DNA of 49,303 bases from an uncultured Prevotellaceae bacterium (GCA_900314395.1 OMVB01000090.1:1-49303), one strand, 5' to 3'. Shown: positions 18,764 to 27,204, numbered from the stretch's first letter. Notes: generated from the letters alone by a model not told the origin. A program made the numbers and translations.

Positions 18764-20125
18764 TTAGTCGTTATTTTCAATTTCACTTTCATAAAGTAGG
18801 GTGGGATACTCGCCCGTGAAACAGGCCTGGCAGGGATCAGCGCAGCCAAAGCAGGAATCGCGGGTAGATTCAGGGCTAAGATAGCCCAGCGAATCCGCTC
18901 CGATGGCGGCGCAGGCTTCCTCCAGCGTTCGGTTGCTGCACAGGAGTTCCTCCGGGGTGGAAGTATCCACGCCGTAATGGCAGGTGTACTTCATCATAGG
19001 GCTGGCGATTCTCACATGAACCTCCGTTGCACCGGCCTCGCGGAGCAGCTTCACAATCTTGAGGGAAGTGGTTCCGCGGACGATGGAATCATCCACCAGC
19101 ACTATCCTTTTGCCGTTAACGATGCTGCGGACAGGAGAAAGTTTCATCTTTACTCCAAGTTCCCTCATAGACTGTACCGGCTGGATGAAGGTACGGCCAA
19201 CATATTTGTGCTTGACGAGTCCCATCTCATAAGGGATGCCGCTCTCTGCGCTGTAACCCATGGCGGCGCTAAGGCTGCTCTCCGGCACACCTACAACGAT
19301 ATCGGCCTCTACAGGGCACTCACGGTAAAGACGGCGGCCGGCCTCCATACGGTAGGCGTGAACGTTGCAGCCGTCAATGTCGCTGTCCGGGCGGGCGAAG
19401 TAAATGTACTCCATCGCGCACATGCGATGACGGTTGAAACGGGAATACAGCGTACCACGGATGCCTTTTTCATCCATGCAGACAATTTCCCCCGGCTTGA
19501 CGTCGCGGACGAACGAGGCGCCCATGATTTCAAACGCGCAGGACTCGCTGCTCACTACATATCCGTCTCCGAGTTTTCCGATGCAGAGGGGCTTGATGCC
19601 GTATTTGTCCCTGCATGCGTAAATGCGGTTCTTGGTCATGATGATGAAGGTAAATCCGCCTTCCATCATGTTCAGTGCCTTGACCATCATCTGGATTCGG
19701 TCTACCTTGCCCGTTTTCTTGATAAGGTGCGCAAGAAGCTCGCTGTCGGTATCGGTCTGGAAAATGATACCGTTCTTTTCCAGGAATTCCGCAATCTGGC
19801 GGGAGTTTATCACGTTGCCCTCCCCGGCAATGGCGAAGTCTCCGGAATAATGGCGGAAAAACAGCGGGTCAACGTTGTCCAGACCCGATTTTGACACATT
19901 TGAATACTTTACGGAGCCGATTCCAAGGCTGCCCTTTAGCTTGCCCACCTGGCCGTTGGTGAAGATTTCGTTCAGCAGGCCCAGGCCGCGGTAACGGTAG
20001 GCCTCCCCCTTTTCATCGAAGGTGGCGATTCCGCCGCCTTCCTGGCCACGGTGCTGGAGGTTGTGCAGGCCGTAGTAAATGTACGTGGACGCGTCTTTTA
20101 CGCCGTAAACACCAAGAAGTCCCAT
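18764..20125 (-). CDS. purF: PurF-type PRPP amidotransferase with a degenerate glutaminase site
   Basis: 453 residues. It aligns well with the B. subtilis type: YYGLHNLQHRGQEGGGI (residues 17-33), the phosphoribosyltransferase loop LVDDSIVRGTTS, and Fe-S-type cysteines in RHRMCAMEYIYF, KYTCHYGVD and the C-terminal CxxC. The glutaminase nucleophile is missing: the family's CGVFG N-terminus corresponds to MGLLG, so the initiator Met stands at the Cys position. Other changes are Lys73 for the conserved Arg (SVKYS instead of HVRYA), and Glu102 for the oxyanion Asn (AGEGN instead of HNGN). Asp127 remains. There is no propeptide and no upstream in-frame Cys before a stop. I infer ammonia-dependent PRPP amidation; a glutamine-using PurF elsewhere in the genome is possible. 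Confidence 0.88.
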   Translation of the reverse strand: MGLLGVYGVKDASTYIYYGLHNLQHRGQEGGGIATFDEKGEAYRYRGLGLLNEIFTNGQVGKLKGSLGIGSVKYSNVSKSGLDNVDPLFFRHYSGDFAIAGEGNVINSRQIAEFLEKNGIIFQTDTDSELLAHLIKKTGKVDRIQMMVKALNMMEGGFTFIIMTKNRIYACRDKYGIKPLCIGKLGDGYVVSSESCAFEIMGASFVRDVKPGEIVCMDEKGIRGTLYSRFNRHRMCAMEYIYFARPDSDIDGCNVHAYRMEAGRRLYRECPVEADIVVGVPESSLSAAMGYSAESGIPYEMGLVKHKYVGRTFIQPVQSMRELGVKMKLSPVRSIVNGKRIVLVDDSIVRGTTSLKIVKLLREAGATEVHVRIASPMMKYTCHYGVDTSTPEELLCSNRTLEEACAAIGADSLGYLSPESTRDSCFGCADPCQACFTGEYPTLLYESEIENND

Positions 20126-20126
20126 A

Positions 20127-20849
20127 TTACTTTTCTTCCAATTGTTTCAGTCTTTCATAAACAGTCCTGTAAGAGGCCACAACGTCGCTAAGGTCGTAGC
20201 GGAAGCGGTCTTTGTCAAGTTTCTCCCCTGTTGCTTCATCCCACATGCGGCAGGTGTCGGGGCTGATCTCGTCGGAGATGATAATGGCTCCGTTATCCGA
20301 TGCGCGCCCGAACTCCAGTTTCATGTCTATGAGCTCGATTCCGGCTTTGTGAAGCAGCGAAGTGAGTATTTTATTGGCTTTGAGAGCCTGTTTGTGCATG
20401 TATTTTAGCTCGTCGTAGCTGGCCAGGCCAAGTGCGGCGGCATGGTCTTCGTTGATGAAGGGATCGTCCAGATCATCGTTGTTATAGCGGAGCTCGACGA
20501 TGGTATTATTGCCGCGGAAGCCTTCTTCTACGCCGATCCTCTGCGCCAGCGAACCGGCCAACCTGTTGTGGACGATTATCTCCAGGGGGATGATTTCTAT
20601 CTTGCGGCAGAGCTGCTCACGGTCGCCGGTTACCTCTACGAAGTGGGTCTCCACTCCGTTTTTATTGAGGTTGTCCAGCAGGATTGCCGATATCTGGTTG
20701 TCGAGCGTGCCTTTTCCTACGAAGCGGGCCCGCTTGATGTTGTTGTAAGCGACGGTCACATCCTTGTAGCGGAAGATGACCTTATCGGGGTCGTCGGTGG
20801 CGAATACTTGTTTTTCGTTTCCGTCGAATATTATTTCTCCCTTAATCAT
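20127..20849 (-). CDS. purC: SAICAR synthetase paralogue 1 (E. coli type)
   Basis: 240 residues, collinear with E. coli PurC. It shows IIPLEIIVHNRLAGSLAQRIG near residues 85-105, DDLDDPFINEDH near 127, ELIDMKLEFGR near 180 and the C-terminal ISPDTCRMWD and DKDRFR. The family signature normally has Arg where this protein has His (IVHNR rather than VVRNR). The enzyme joins aspartate to CAIR. The gene is 2 bases downstream of purL and one base upstream of purF. A second, different PurC is encoded at the head of the operon, so one of the two may have a special role. Confidence 0.88.
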   Translation of the reverse strand: MIKGEIIFDGNEKQVFATDDPDKVIFRYKDVTVAYNNIKRARFVGKGTLDNQISAILLDNLNKNGVETHFVEVTGDREQLCRKIEIIPLEIIVHNRLAGSLAQRIGVEEGFRGNNTIVELRYNNDDLDDPFINEDHAAALGLASYDELKYMHKQALKANKILTSLLHKAGIELIDMKLEFGRASDNGAIIISDEISPDTCRMWDEATGEKLDKDRFRYDLSDVVASYRTVYERLKQLEEK

Positions 20850-20851
20850 TT

Positions 20852-23800
20852 TTATACTTTTTTAAAATATTTTACGGCATTGTCAAAAATAGATTGCTGA
20901 CGGTTGCCGGAAATGTTTTTGAAAAGATTGGGCTCGAAGCGCTCACTGTGTCCCATTTTGCCAAGAATGTGACCGTCGGGGCTTAGGATACCCTCTATAT
21001 CGTAGTGGGAACCGTTAGGGTTGTCGGTGTAGCGGAAGGCAACCTGACCGTTCGCAAAGAGCTCGCGGGCCAGGGCTTCACTTACAACAAACTTGCCCTC
21101 ACCGTGGCTGAAAGCAATCTGATGCTTCTCTCCTTTCTTGAAACTGCTCAGCCAAGGGGAAGCGACAGATGCAACCTCCGTTTCTGCAATGAGCGAGATA
21201 TGACGGTTGATGTCGTTCCTGAAAAGCGTAGGCGAACTCCCGTTCACGCTGCCGCATTTTCCGTATGGCAGGAGTCCGCTCTTAACAAGGGCCTGGAAGC
21301 CGTTGCAAATACCCAGGATAAGGCCTCCACGTGCCTGGAGGGCAGATATTGCTTCGCTAATCTTTGCATTGCCGATAACATTTGCGATGAACTTGCCGCT
21401 GCCGTCCGGCTCGTCTCCGGAGGAGAAGCCGCCGCAGAAGGCAAGGATGTGAGAGTCGCCGATGGCCTTAGCCAGGGCGTCGATGGACTCAAGGACAGCC
21501 TCCGGGGTAAGGTTGCGGAAAATAAAGGGCTTGACGGTTGCTCCGGCCTTGCGGAAGGCCTTTGCAGTATCGTAGTCGCAGTTGCTGCCGGGGAAAACGG
21601 GCAGGCATACAACAGGATGCTCAACAGGCTCCCCTTTGTACTTCATATTATCGTCATTGACGGCTTTACCGGAAACCCCCGGCGCAGGCTCATTAAAGAG
21701 AGGCTTTACCTTGGCAGGATAAAGCTTCGCATAACGGCCTTCATATGCAGCCTCAAGGGCCTTCATGTCCAGTTTTTCCCCGTTGATGCAAGCGGCATCG
21801 GGCGTAACTGTACCAAGTTTTACGGCTGCCGGATAATCCAGCTCGCAGGCAGACTCAACAACCAGTGAGCCGTAGCCAAGACTGAACAAAGCATCCTCCG
21901 GGACGGTCACGTCAAAGCCAAGGCCATTACCCATCGACATCTTTACCAAAGCCTCTGCCACACCGCCGTAAGAAAGCGACCAGGCAGATACCACACTACC
22001 CTTTCCAATCTGGCCGTGCAGCCAGTTCCAATTGGCCGCAAGAGCCTCTGTATCAGGCATGTAGTCCTCCTTGGGAGCAGTGCGTACAAGGTAAATACTG
22101 TTTCCCGCTTTCTTGAATTCAGGTGAAATAACACTCCGGGCATCAACGGTAGTAATACCGAATGCTACAAGGGTCGGGGGCACGTGAATATGCTCAAAAG
22201 TACCGCTCATCGAGTCCTTGCCGCCGATGGAAGGAAGCCCCAGGGCCACCTGCATCTTAAGGGCGCCAAGGAGGGCGGCAAGCGGCTTGCCCCATGTATG
22301 GGCGTCGGATGTCATCCTCTCAAAATACTCCTGGTAGGAAAACCGCATCCGCGACCAGTCTCCGCCACAGCCCACGATCTTGGCGCAGGCCTCAACAACT
22401 GCGTAAGCAGCTGAGTGATAAGGGCTCCAGAGCGCAAGATCCGGATTGTAACCGAAGGCCATGGCACTGGCGGCATCTGTGTATCCGGCAACCGGGAACT
22501 TCTGGACAGACACCTGGGCCTCCGTTTTCTGGCGGCTTCCGCCGTAAGGCATAAGTACCGTAGAACGGCCGATGGTGCTGTCAAACATCTCTACAAGTCC
22601 CTTCTGTGAGGCAACGTTGGCAGAGCCCATGACGGACTCCATGCGCGCCTGCAGGCTGGCACCTTCCGGCTTGCGGACGAAGGGTGAACTGTCCTCTACC
22701 GCGCCGATGCAAGCTTTGGCGTAATGCTTTGCGCCCGCGCTGTCTATGAAGCTGCGGGCAAGGTCGCACACCAGTTTGCCATTCATATACATACGCATAC
22801 GCCCGCTCGCGGTGACATCGGCAACATGTGTAACCTCAATGTTGTCTGCGGAGCAGAGGGCTTTGAAGGCCGGCTCATCGGCGGCCTCAACGACAACGGC
22901 CATACGCTCCTGGGACTCGCTGATTGCCAGTTCCGTGGCGTTCAGGCCGGAATACTTGACGGGTACACGGTCCAGGTAAATGTCCAGGCCGTCCGCAAGC
23001 TCGCCGATGGCGACGCTCACGCCGCCGGCGCCGAAGTCATTGGACTTCTTTATAAGCCTTGTCACCTCCGGGCGGCGGAAAAGCCTCTGGAGCTGGCGTT
23101 CCTCCGGGGCATTTCCCTTCTGTACCTCGCTGCCGCAAGTCTCAAGGGAAGCCTCCGTATGCTCCTTGGAAGAGCCTGTAGCCCCGCCAATGCCGTCACG
23201 GCCGGTGCGGCCGCCAAGCAGCAGGATAACGTCTCCGGGAGCCGGGCTTTCACGGCGCACGTCGGCTGCCTTTACGGCACCCACGACCGCGCCAATTTCC
23301 ATTCTCTTGGCCGTGTAACCGGCTGAGTATATTTCTCTTACATGTGTAGTCGCAAGGCCTATCTGGTTGCCGTAGCTGGAATAGCCGGCGGCGGCTTTGC
23401 GGCTGATGCTCCTCTGGGGAAGCTTGCCGGGGATGGTATCGGCAACGGAAGCCAGGATATCTCCGGCGCCGGTAACGCGCATCGCCTGATAAACATATGC
23501 ACGCCCGGAAAGAGGGTCCCTGATAGCTCCGCCAAGGCAGGTGGCGGCACCGCCGAAGGGCTCTATCTCCGTGGGATGGTTATGAGTCTCGTTCTTGAAC
23601 TGGAGGAGCCACTTCTGGGGCTCTCCGTCTACGTCGATGTCTACGAATATGCTGCAAGCGTTGTTTTCCTCGCTCTGCTCAAGGTCGTCCAGTTTTCCGT
23701 GTGCCCTGAGCCATCTTGCGCCGATGGTGGCCAGTTCCATGAGGCAGAGGGGCTTTCCGGTGCGGCCCAGCTCTGCGCGCATTTCCTTCAGGAGCTCCAG

Positions 23801-24538
23801 GGAGGACTCAATCTCCCCCTTCATAAACGACTGGTCTACAGTTATTTCCTCAAGCTCAGAAGTGAAAGTGGTATGGCGGCAATGGTCACTCCAGTAAGTG
23901 TCCAGGATGCGGAGCTCCGTCTCTGACGGTTCGCGGCCCTCCGCCTTGAAGTAGCGGACTACCTCGCGGAGATCGTCCGTATTCATGGCCAGTCCATGGC
24001 TCTTGCAGAAGCCGCCGAATGCGGCCTCCGGCATGGAAGTGAAACCGGAAAGGTCCTCAAGGGGCTTGACGTCGGCGGTGCCGCCGGGGCTCAGGACGGA
24101 CAGGTCCTTGGCCCTGCATTCCACCGGGTTGATGAAATAGTGCCTGATGCGCTCCAGGATGGCATCGGAAACATCGTCCCCGAATACAAGGAGACGGGAG
24201 CTCTTTATAACGACATCGGCCGACGGGTCAATAAGGTGCACGCAGTCCAGGGCGGAAGAAGCCCTCTGGTCAAACTGGCCGGGGATGAACTCTACGGCAA
24301 TGTACTTTTTGCCGGCAAGGTCCAGGCTGTCGGTCACGGTGTCGGTCACGACCTCACCGAAGACACGGTACCTGCACGCCTCAACCAGGGCATCGGAAAA
24401 GCCGAAGAGGTCGTACACATTGATGAGTCTCAGGGAACCAAGGTTCAGGGAGAGGTTCTCGTTGAACTCTGCCAGCAGGCTGGCGGCTTCTACGCGGAAC
24501 CTTTCCTTCTTTTCTACGAACAATCGCTTGCTGCTCAT
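20852..24538 (-). CDS. purL: Phosphoribosylformylglycinamidine synthase, large single-chain form
   Basis: 1228 residues, the long PurL form in which synthetase and glutaminase are fused. An N-terminal PurS-like segment is followed by two AIRS-like halves (DTYWSDHCRHTTF near residue 215, NETHNHPTEIEPFGGAATC near 315, GGRTGRDGIGGATGSS near 445). The C-terminal class I glutaminase starts near residue 985 with VVCLPVFPGSNCDYDTA. Its triad is intact: Cys1078 in LGICNGFQ, His1197 and Glu1199 in GKMGHSER. It converts FGAR and glutamine to FGAM. This contrasts with PurF and CarA in this window, whose glutaminase sites look lost. The gene follows purE after a 50-base gap containing a hairpin. Confidence 0.96.
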   Translation of the reverse strand: MSSKRLFVEKKERFRVEAASLLAEFNENLSLNLGSLRLINVYDLFGFSDALVEACRYRVFGEVVTDTVTDSLDLAGKKYIAVEFIPGQFDQRASSALDCVHLIDPSADVVIKSSRLLVFGDDVSDAILERIRHYFINPVECRAKDLSVLSPGGTADVKPLEDLSGFTSMPEAAFGGFCKSHGLAMNTDDLREVVRYFKAEGREPSETELRILDTYWSDHCRHTTFTSELEEITVDQSFMKGEIESSLELLKEMRAELGRTGKPLCLMELATIGARWLRAHGKLDDLEQSEENNACSIFVDIDVDGEPQKWLLQFKNETHNHPTEIEPFGGAATCLGGAIRDPLSGRAYVYQAMRVTGAGDILASVADTIPGKLPQRSISRKAAAGYSSYGNQIGLATTHVREIYSAGYTAKRMEIGAVVGAVKAADVRRESPAPGDVILLLGGRTGRDGIGGATGSSKEHTEASLETCGSEVQKGNAPEERQLQRLFRRPEVTRLIKKSNDFGAGGVSVAIGELADGLDIYLDRVPVKYSGLNATELAISESQERMAVVVEAADEPAFKALCSADNIEVTHVADVTASGRMRMYMNGKLVCDLARSFIDSAGAKHYAKACIGAVEDSSPFVRKPEGASLQARMESVMGSANVASQKGLVEMFDSTIGRSTVLMPYGGSRQKTEAQVSVQKFPVAGYTDAASAMAFGYNPDLALWSPYHSAAYAVVEACAKIVGCGGDWSRMRFSYQEYFERMTSDAHTWGKPLAALLGALKMQVALGLPSIGGKDSMSGTFEHIHVPPTLVAFGITTVDARSVISPEFKKAGNSIYLVRTAPKEDYMPDTEALAANWNWLHGQIGKGSVVSAWSLSYGGVAEALVKMSMGNGLGFDVTVPEDALFSLGYGSLVVESACELDYPAAVKLGTVTPDAACINGEKLDMKALEAAYEGRYAKLYPAKVKPLFNEPAPGVSGKAVNDDNMKYKGEPVEHPVVCLPVFPGSNCDYDTAKAFRKAGATVKPFIFRNLTPEAVLESIDALAKAIGDSHILAFCGGFSSGDEPDGSGKFIANVIGNAKISEAISALQARGGLILGICNGFQALVKSGLLPYGKCGSVNGSSPTLFRNDINRHISLIAETEVASVASPWLSSFKKGEKHQIAFSHGEGKFVVSEALARELFANGQVAFRYTDNPNGSHYDIEGILSPDGHILGKMGHSERFEPNLFKNISGNRQQSIFDNAVKYFKKV

Positions 24539-24554
24539 AAAAATTAATTAAGAA

Positions 24555-24582
24555 GCCCACCGGCGCTTACCGCGGGGTGGGC
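24555..24582 (-). other. Intercistronic hairpin between purE and purL
   Basis: GCCCACC (24555-24561) pairs with GGTGGGC (24576-24582), with a possible inner GCG/CGC pairing. On the minus strand it is followed by a T-rich but interrupted tract, so it may act as a partial terminator, an mRNA-stability element, or nothing. Confidence 0.4.
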
Positions 24583-24588
24583 ATTATG

Positions 24589-25056
24589 TTATATAACCGT
24601 ATTCAAGACTTTGTCGCTCTGCTGCTGGCGGAATTCCTTCAGGCGCGCAGCGAGGGTCTCATCCTTAAGGGCCAGTATCTGGACCGCATAGAGAGCGGCA
24701 TTTTTGGCACCGTCGATGGCCATGGTGGCGACAGGGATTCCGGAAGGCATCTGAACGATGGACAGGAGTGAGTCCAGGCCGTTCAAGGCTTTGCTCTTTA
24801 CAGGGATGCCTATCACCGGGAGCGTGGTGAGGGCGGCAATCACACCCGGCAGATGCGCTGCGCCGCCGGCTCCGGCGATGATTATCTCACAGCCTTTGGA
24901 GGGGGCTGCGGCAACATACTCTGCAAGGGGACCGGGGTTGCGGTGGGCGCTGAGCACCTTTTTTTCGTACTCAATACCGAAGTCCTCCAGTGTAGTGCAG
25001 GCTGCGGACATTACGTCCCAGTCGCTGGCACTGCCCATGATTACGGCAACCTTCAT
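24589..25056 (-). CDS. purE: N5-carboxyaminoimidazole ribonucleotide mutase
   Basis: 155 residues. The protein opens [16 protein letters not shown], with the catalytic SAHRNP loop ([14 protein letters not shown]) near residue 40, [19 protein letters not shown] near 60-80, and [19 protein letters not shown] near 100. These are features of bacterial class I PurE, which works on N5-CAIR made by PurK. No purK occurs in this window. It is the second gene of the purine cluster, 3 bases after purC2. Confidence 0.93.
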   Translation of the reverse strand: MKVAVIMGSASDWDVMSAACTTLEDFGIEYEKKVLSAHRNPGPLAEYVAAAPSKGCEIIIAGAGGAAHLPGVIAALTTLPVIGIPVKSKALNGLDSLLSIVQMPSGIPVATMAIDGAKNAALYAVQILALKDETLAARLKEFRQQQSDKVLNTVI

Positions 25057-25059
25057 GGC

Positions 25060-25740
25060 TTAAGCAAAGAAGAGTTTGGAAAGTGTCATAGGGTCGATGT
25101 ACTTGCCATCCTTGTAAACGCGCATGTTTCCGGAGGCAATTTCATCTATCAGCATCACGCTGCCGTCGGCTGCATAACCGAACTCGAACTTGATGTCATA
25201 GAGAACCAGGCCCTTGGCCTTGAGGTCGTCGGCTACAACCTGGGTGATCTTCTTGGTCATTTCCTTGATGGCGTCGTACTGCTCTGCGGTCATGATACCC
25301 AGGACGATGAGGCCGTCTTTTGTAACGAGAGGATCTCCCTTGGCGTCGTTCTTGAAGGTTGTCTCTACGTAAGCGGGCAGGTCTGCTCCTTCTTCAATGT
25401 ACTCTCCGTAGCGGCGGTAGAAGCTGCCGACAGCCTTGTGGCGGCAGATTACCTCGAGTCCCTTTCCGAATACCTTTGCGGGAAGGACCTCCATGGTAGT
25501 GTCTGCGAGGTTTGCACTTACATAATGAGTCTTGATGCCGGCAGCATTAAGTTTCTCAAAGAAGTAAATGGACATGCGAAGATTAACGTCGCCTACGCCC
25601 TCGATTGTGAGGCCTACAGAGTTCTCACCGGGATCGAACACGCCGTCCTTGCCAGTGCAGTCGTCTTTGAATTTGAGGAGATAATGCCCGTTGTCGAGTG
25701 CGAAGACATCCTTGGTCTTGCCAGTGTAAACACGTTTCAT
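25060..25740 (-). CDS. SAICAR synthetase paralogue 2 (short type)
   Basis: 226 residues from the ATG at 25740 ([15 protein letters not shown]); the upstream in-frame extension lies in the leader. It belongs to the SAICAR synthetase fold: YTGKTKDV phosphate-binding start, [21 protein letters not shown] near residue 100 with the signature Arg and Gly-Ser intact, [10 protein letters not shown] near 185, and [15 protein letters not shown]. It differs clearly from the PurC encoded further down the operon and resembles a compact PurC group I associate with Firmicutes. It is the first gene behind the purine promoter. Likely function: SAICAR synthesis or a close variant of it. Confidence 0.83.
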   Translation of the reverse strand: MKRVYTGKTKDVFALDNGHYLLKFKDDCTGKDGVFDPGENSVGLTIEGVGDVNLRMSIYFFEKLNAAGIKTHYVSANLADTTMEVLPAKVFGKGLEVICRHKAVGSFYRRYGEYIEEGADLPAYVETTFKNDAKGDPLVTKDGLIVLGIMTAEQYDAIKEMTKKITQVVADDLKAKGLVLYDIKFEFGYAADGSVMLIDEIASGNMRVYKDGKYIDPMTLSKLFFA

Positions 25741-25780
25741 ATTAAAAGAATTAAGAGTGAATTCCAGTAACAACGGGTTA

Positions 25781-25811
25781 CAAAGTTAGGTCAGCAAATT
25801 GAACCTTGCAA
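25781..25811 (-). promoter_or_regulatory. Promoter of the purine operon
   Basis: Minus strand TTG (25811-25809), a 20-base spacer and TAACTTTG (25788-25781) match the Bacteroidota consensus. The element lies 41 bases upstream of purC2. I see no obvious purine riboswitch in the short leader. Confidence 0.65.
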
Positions 25812-25880
25812 GCAGTTTTCAAAAAAAATTTTAACTTAATCGTTTCAATAAAAATTCTTTAAAAATTTTGTAAAATTTAT

Positions 25881-25912
25881 TTGGAAGTTTGGCAATTTCC
25901 GCTGTACCTTTG
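25881..25912 (+). promoter_or_regulatory. Promoter of the pyrimidine operon leader
   Basis: TTG (25881-25883), a 21-base spacer and TACCTTTG (25905-25912) match the Bacteroidota consensus. The expected start of transcription is about 25918, leaving a leader of about 185 bases before pyrC. It faces away from the purine promoter about 70 bases to the left. Confidence 0.65.
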
Positions 25913-25918
25913 TACGAA

Positions 25919-26056
25919 ATGCGAGATAAAATGAAGCAAGCAAAAATGGGATTTTTTGGTTCAACTGACCTTAAAGCTTCCACTGTCATTCTGAGCGTAA
26001 GCGAAGAATCTCAGTTCGGGAGACTTCCCCTTTCTTCATCCTCGTTTTTAATATAA
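25919..26056 (+). CDS. Possible leader peptide upstream of pyrC
   Basis: A 45-codon frame begins with ATG at 25919, and in-frame ATGs also occur at 25931 and 25946. It ends with TAA at 26056, only 5 bases before the terminator stem in front of pyrC. The first ATG coincides with the predicted transcription start, so 25931 or 25946 is a likelier initiation point if it is translated. Its middle (TVILSVSEESQ) is encoded by a stretch resembling an interspersed Bacteroidota repeat, so the frame could be fortuitous. The geometry recalls the pyrBI leader of enterobacteria, also about 44 codons. Confidence 0.3.
   Translation: MRDKMKQAKMGFFGSTDLKASTVILSVSEESQFGRLPLSSSSFLI
25981..26014 (+). repeat. Dispersed-type repeat in the pyr leader
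   Basis: The stretch beginning CACTGTCATTCTGAGCG and ending GAAGAATCTCAG resembles a short intergenic repeat that I associate with gut Bacteroidota genomes. Only this copy of its type is in the window, so its status as a repeat rests on outside knowledge. Confidence 0.35.
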
Positions 26057-26061
26057 TTGCC

Positions 26062-26089
26062 GGCAGCCCTTCGGGGTTGTCTTTTTTTT
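26062..26089 (+). terminator. Intrinsic terminator 15 bases upstream of pyrC (possible attenuator)
   Basis: GGCAGCCC, a TTCG loop and GGGTTGTC form an 8-base stem with two G-T pairs, followed by eight T residues. It lies between the pyr promoter and the pyrC ATG, so transcription of the operon must read through it. Confidence 0.75.
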
Positions 26090-26103
26090 ATAATATACCG
26101 CCG

Positions 26104-27153
26104 ATGTTAGAATGTCTATCTTTTGCCGATGTCCACGTACACTTTCGTGAGCCCGGCTTCACCGCCAAGGAGACCATTCTTACGGGTACGCGCGCCGCTG
26201 CGCGCGGGGGATATACGATTGTATGTCCGATGCCTAATCTTTCCCCGGTTCCGGACAGCCCGGAGACCCTTGCCCTGGAGCAGGCGGCGATTGACAGGGA
26301 CGCTGTTGTAAGGGTTCTCCCCTACTGCTCCATTACGATGGGCCGAAAGGGGCTTGAGCTGGTGGACTTCGCCGCGCTCAAGGGCCGCTGCGTCGCCTTC
26401 TCTGACGACGGCTCCGGCGTCCAGAAGGAAGGCGTGATGCTGGCCGCCATGCAGGCAGCCGCGCGGGAGGACGTGATTATTGCCGCGCACTGCGAGGACG
26501 ACAGCCTGCCAGGTACGGACCCGCGCAGCGAGTGGGGCCAGATAGAGAGGGACCTGCGGCTTTGCGAGCAGACGGGCTGCCATTACCATGTCTGCCATAT
26601 TTCCACCAAGGAAAGCGTGCATCTTATCCGCGAGGCTAAGGCCCGCGGGGTGAATGTCACCTGCGAGACCGCGCCGCATTACCTGACACTCTGCGACCGC
26701 GACGTCCTGGACGACGGCCGCTTCCGCATGAATCCGCCGCTGCGCACTGCGGCAGACAGGGAGGCCCTGATCGAGGGCCTGAAGGACGGCACCATCGACG
26801 TGATTGCAACGGATCATGCTCCGCATACGGCAGAGGAGAAGAGCCGCGGCTTCGCCGGCAGCGCGATGGGCATTGTCGGCCTTGAGACAGCCTTTCCTGT
26901 CCTGTACACGCGCCTTGTGCGCGGTGGCAGGATAAGCCTTGAAAGGCTTGTGGATGCCATGACAAGCGCCCCTCGCCGCATCTTCCGCCTTCCCGACACC
27001 CCGCAGGACAAGGTCCTCATCGACCTTGACACCCCCTTCACCATCGACAGCGCCACCTTCGCCTCCAAAGGCCACTCCACTCCCTTCGACCACTGGCCTG
27101 TCTATGGTCGAATCGTAAAGACGATATTAAATGGTACAGTAATATATGAGTAA
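26104..27153 (+). CDS. pyrC: Dihydroorotase, short form
   Basis: 349 residues from the ATG at 26104; an in-frame TTG at 26077 was rejected because it lies inside the terminator stem. It is an amidohydrolase with metal-ligand motifs ADVHVHFREPGFTAKET (from residue 9), AAHCED, CHISTKES, and TDHAPH near 240, plus the substrate loop MNPPLRT. It ends with KGHSTPFDHWPVYGRI and a short strand. Class I dihydroorotases usually have about 50 more residues before the HVH motif, forming part of a beta-sandwich; here only about 11 precede it. It closes carbamoyl aspartate to dihydroorotate. Confidence 0.9.
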   Translation: MLECLSFADVHVHFREPGFTAKETILTGTRAAARGGYTIVCPMPNLSPVPDSPETLALEQAAIDRDAVVRVLPYCSITMGRKGLELVDFAALKGRCVAFSDDGSGVQKEGVMLAAMQAAAREDVIIAAHCEDDSLPGTDPRSEWGQIERDLRLCEQTGCHYHVCHISTKESVHLIREAKARGVNVTCETAPHYLTLCDRDVLDDGRFRMNPPLRTAADREALIEGLKDGTIDVIATDHAPHTAEEKSRGFAGSAMGIVGLETAFPVLYTRLVRGGRISLERLVDAMTSAPRRIFRLPDTPQDKVLIDLDTPFTIDSATFASKGHSTPFDHWPVYGRIVKTILNGTVIYE

Positions 27154-27204
27154 CCAGTATGTTAACCCTGTTGAAAATAATTTGAAGAACAAATAAGATT
27201 AGAT

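Noticed and set aside
20126-20150. Upstream start that would give PurF a propeptide and catalytic Cys
   Set aside because: The only alternative is a TTG giving six extra residues (MGRKVN) without Cys, after which a stop codon is reached.
26077-26103. Earlier TTG start for pyrC
   Set aside because: It lies inside the terminator hairpin and would add residues with no family match; the ATG at 26104 is better.
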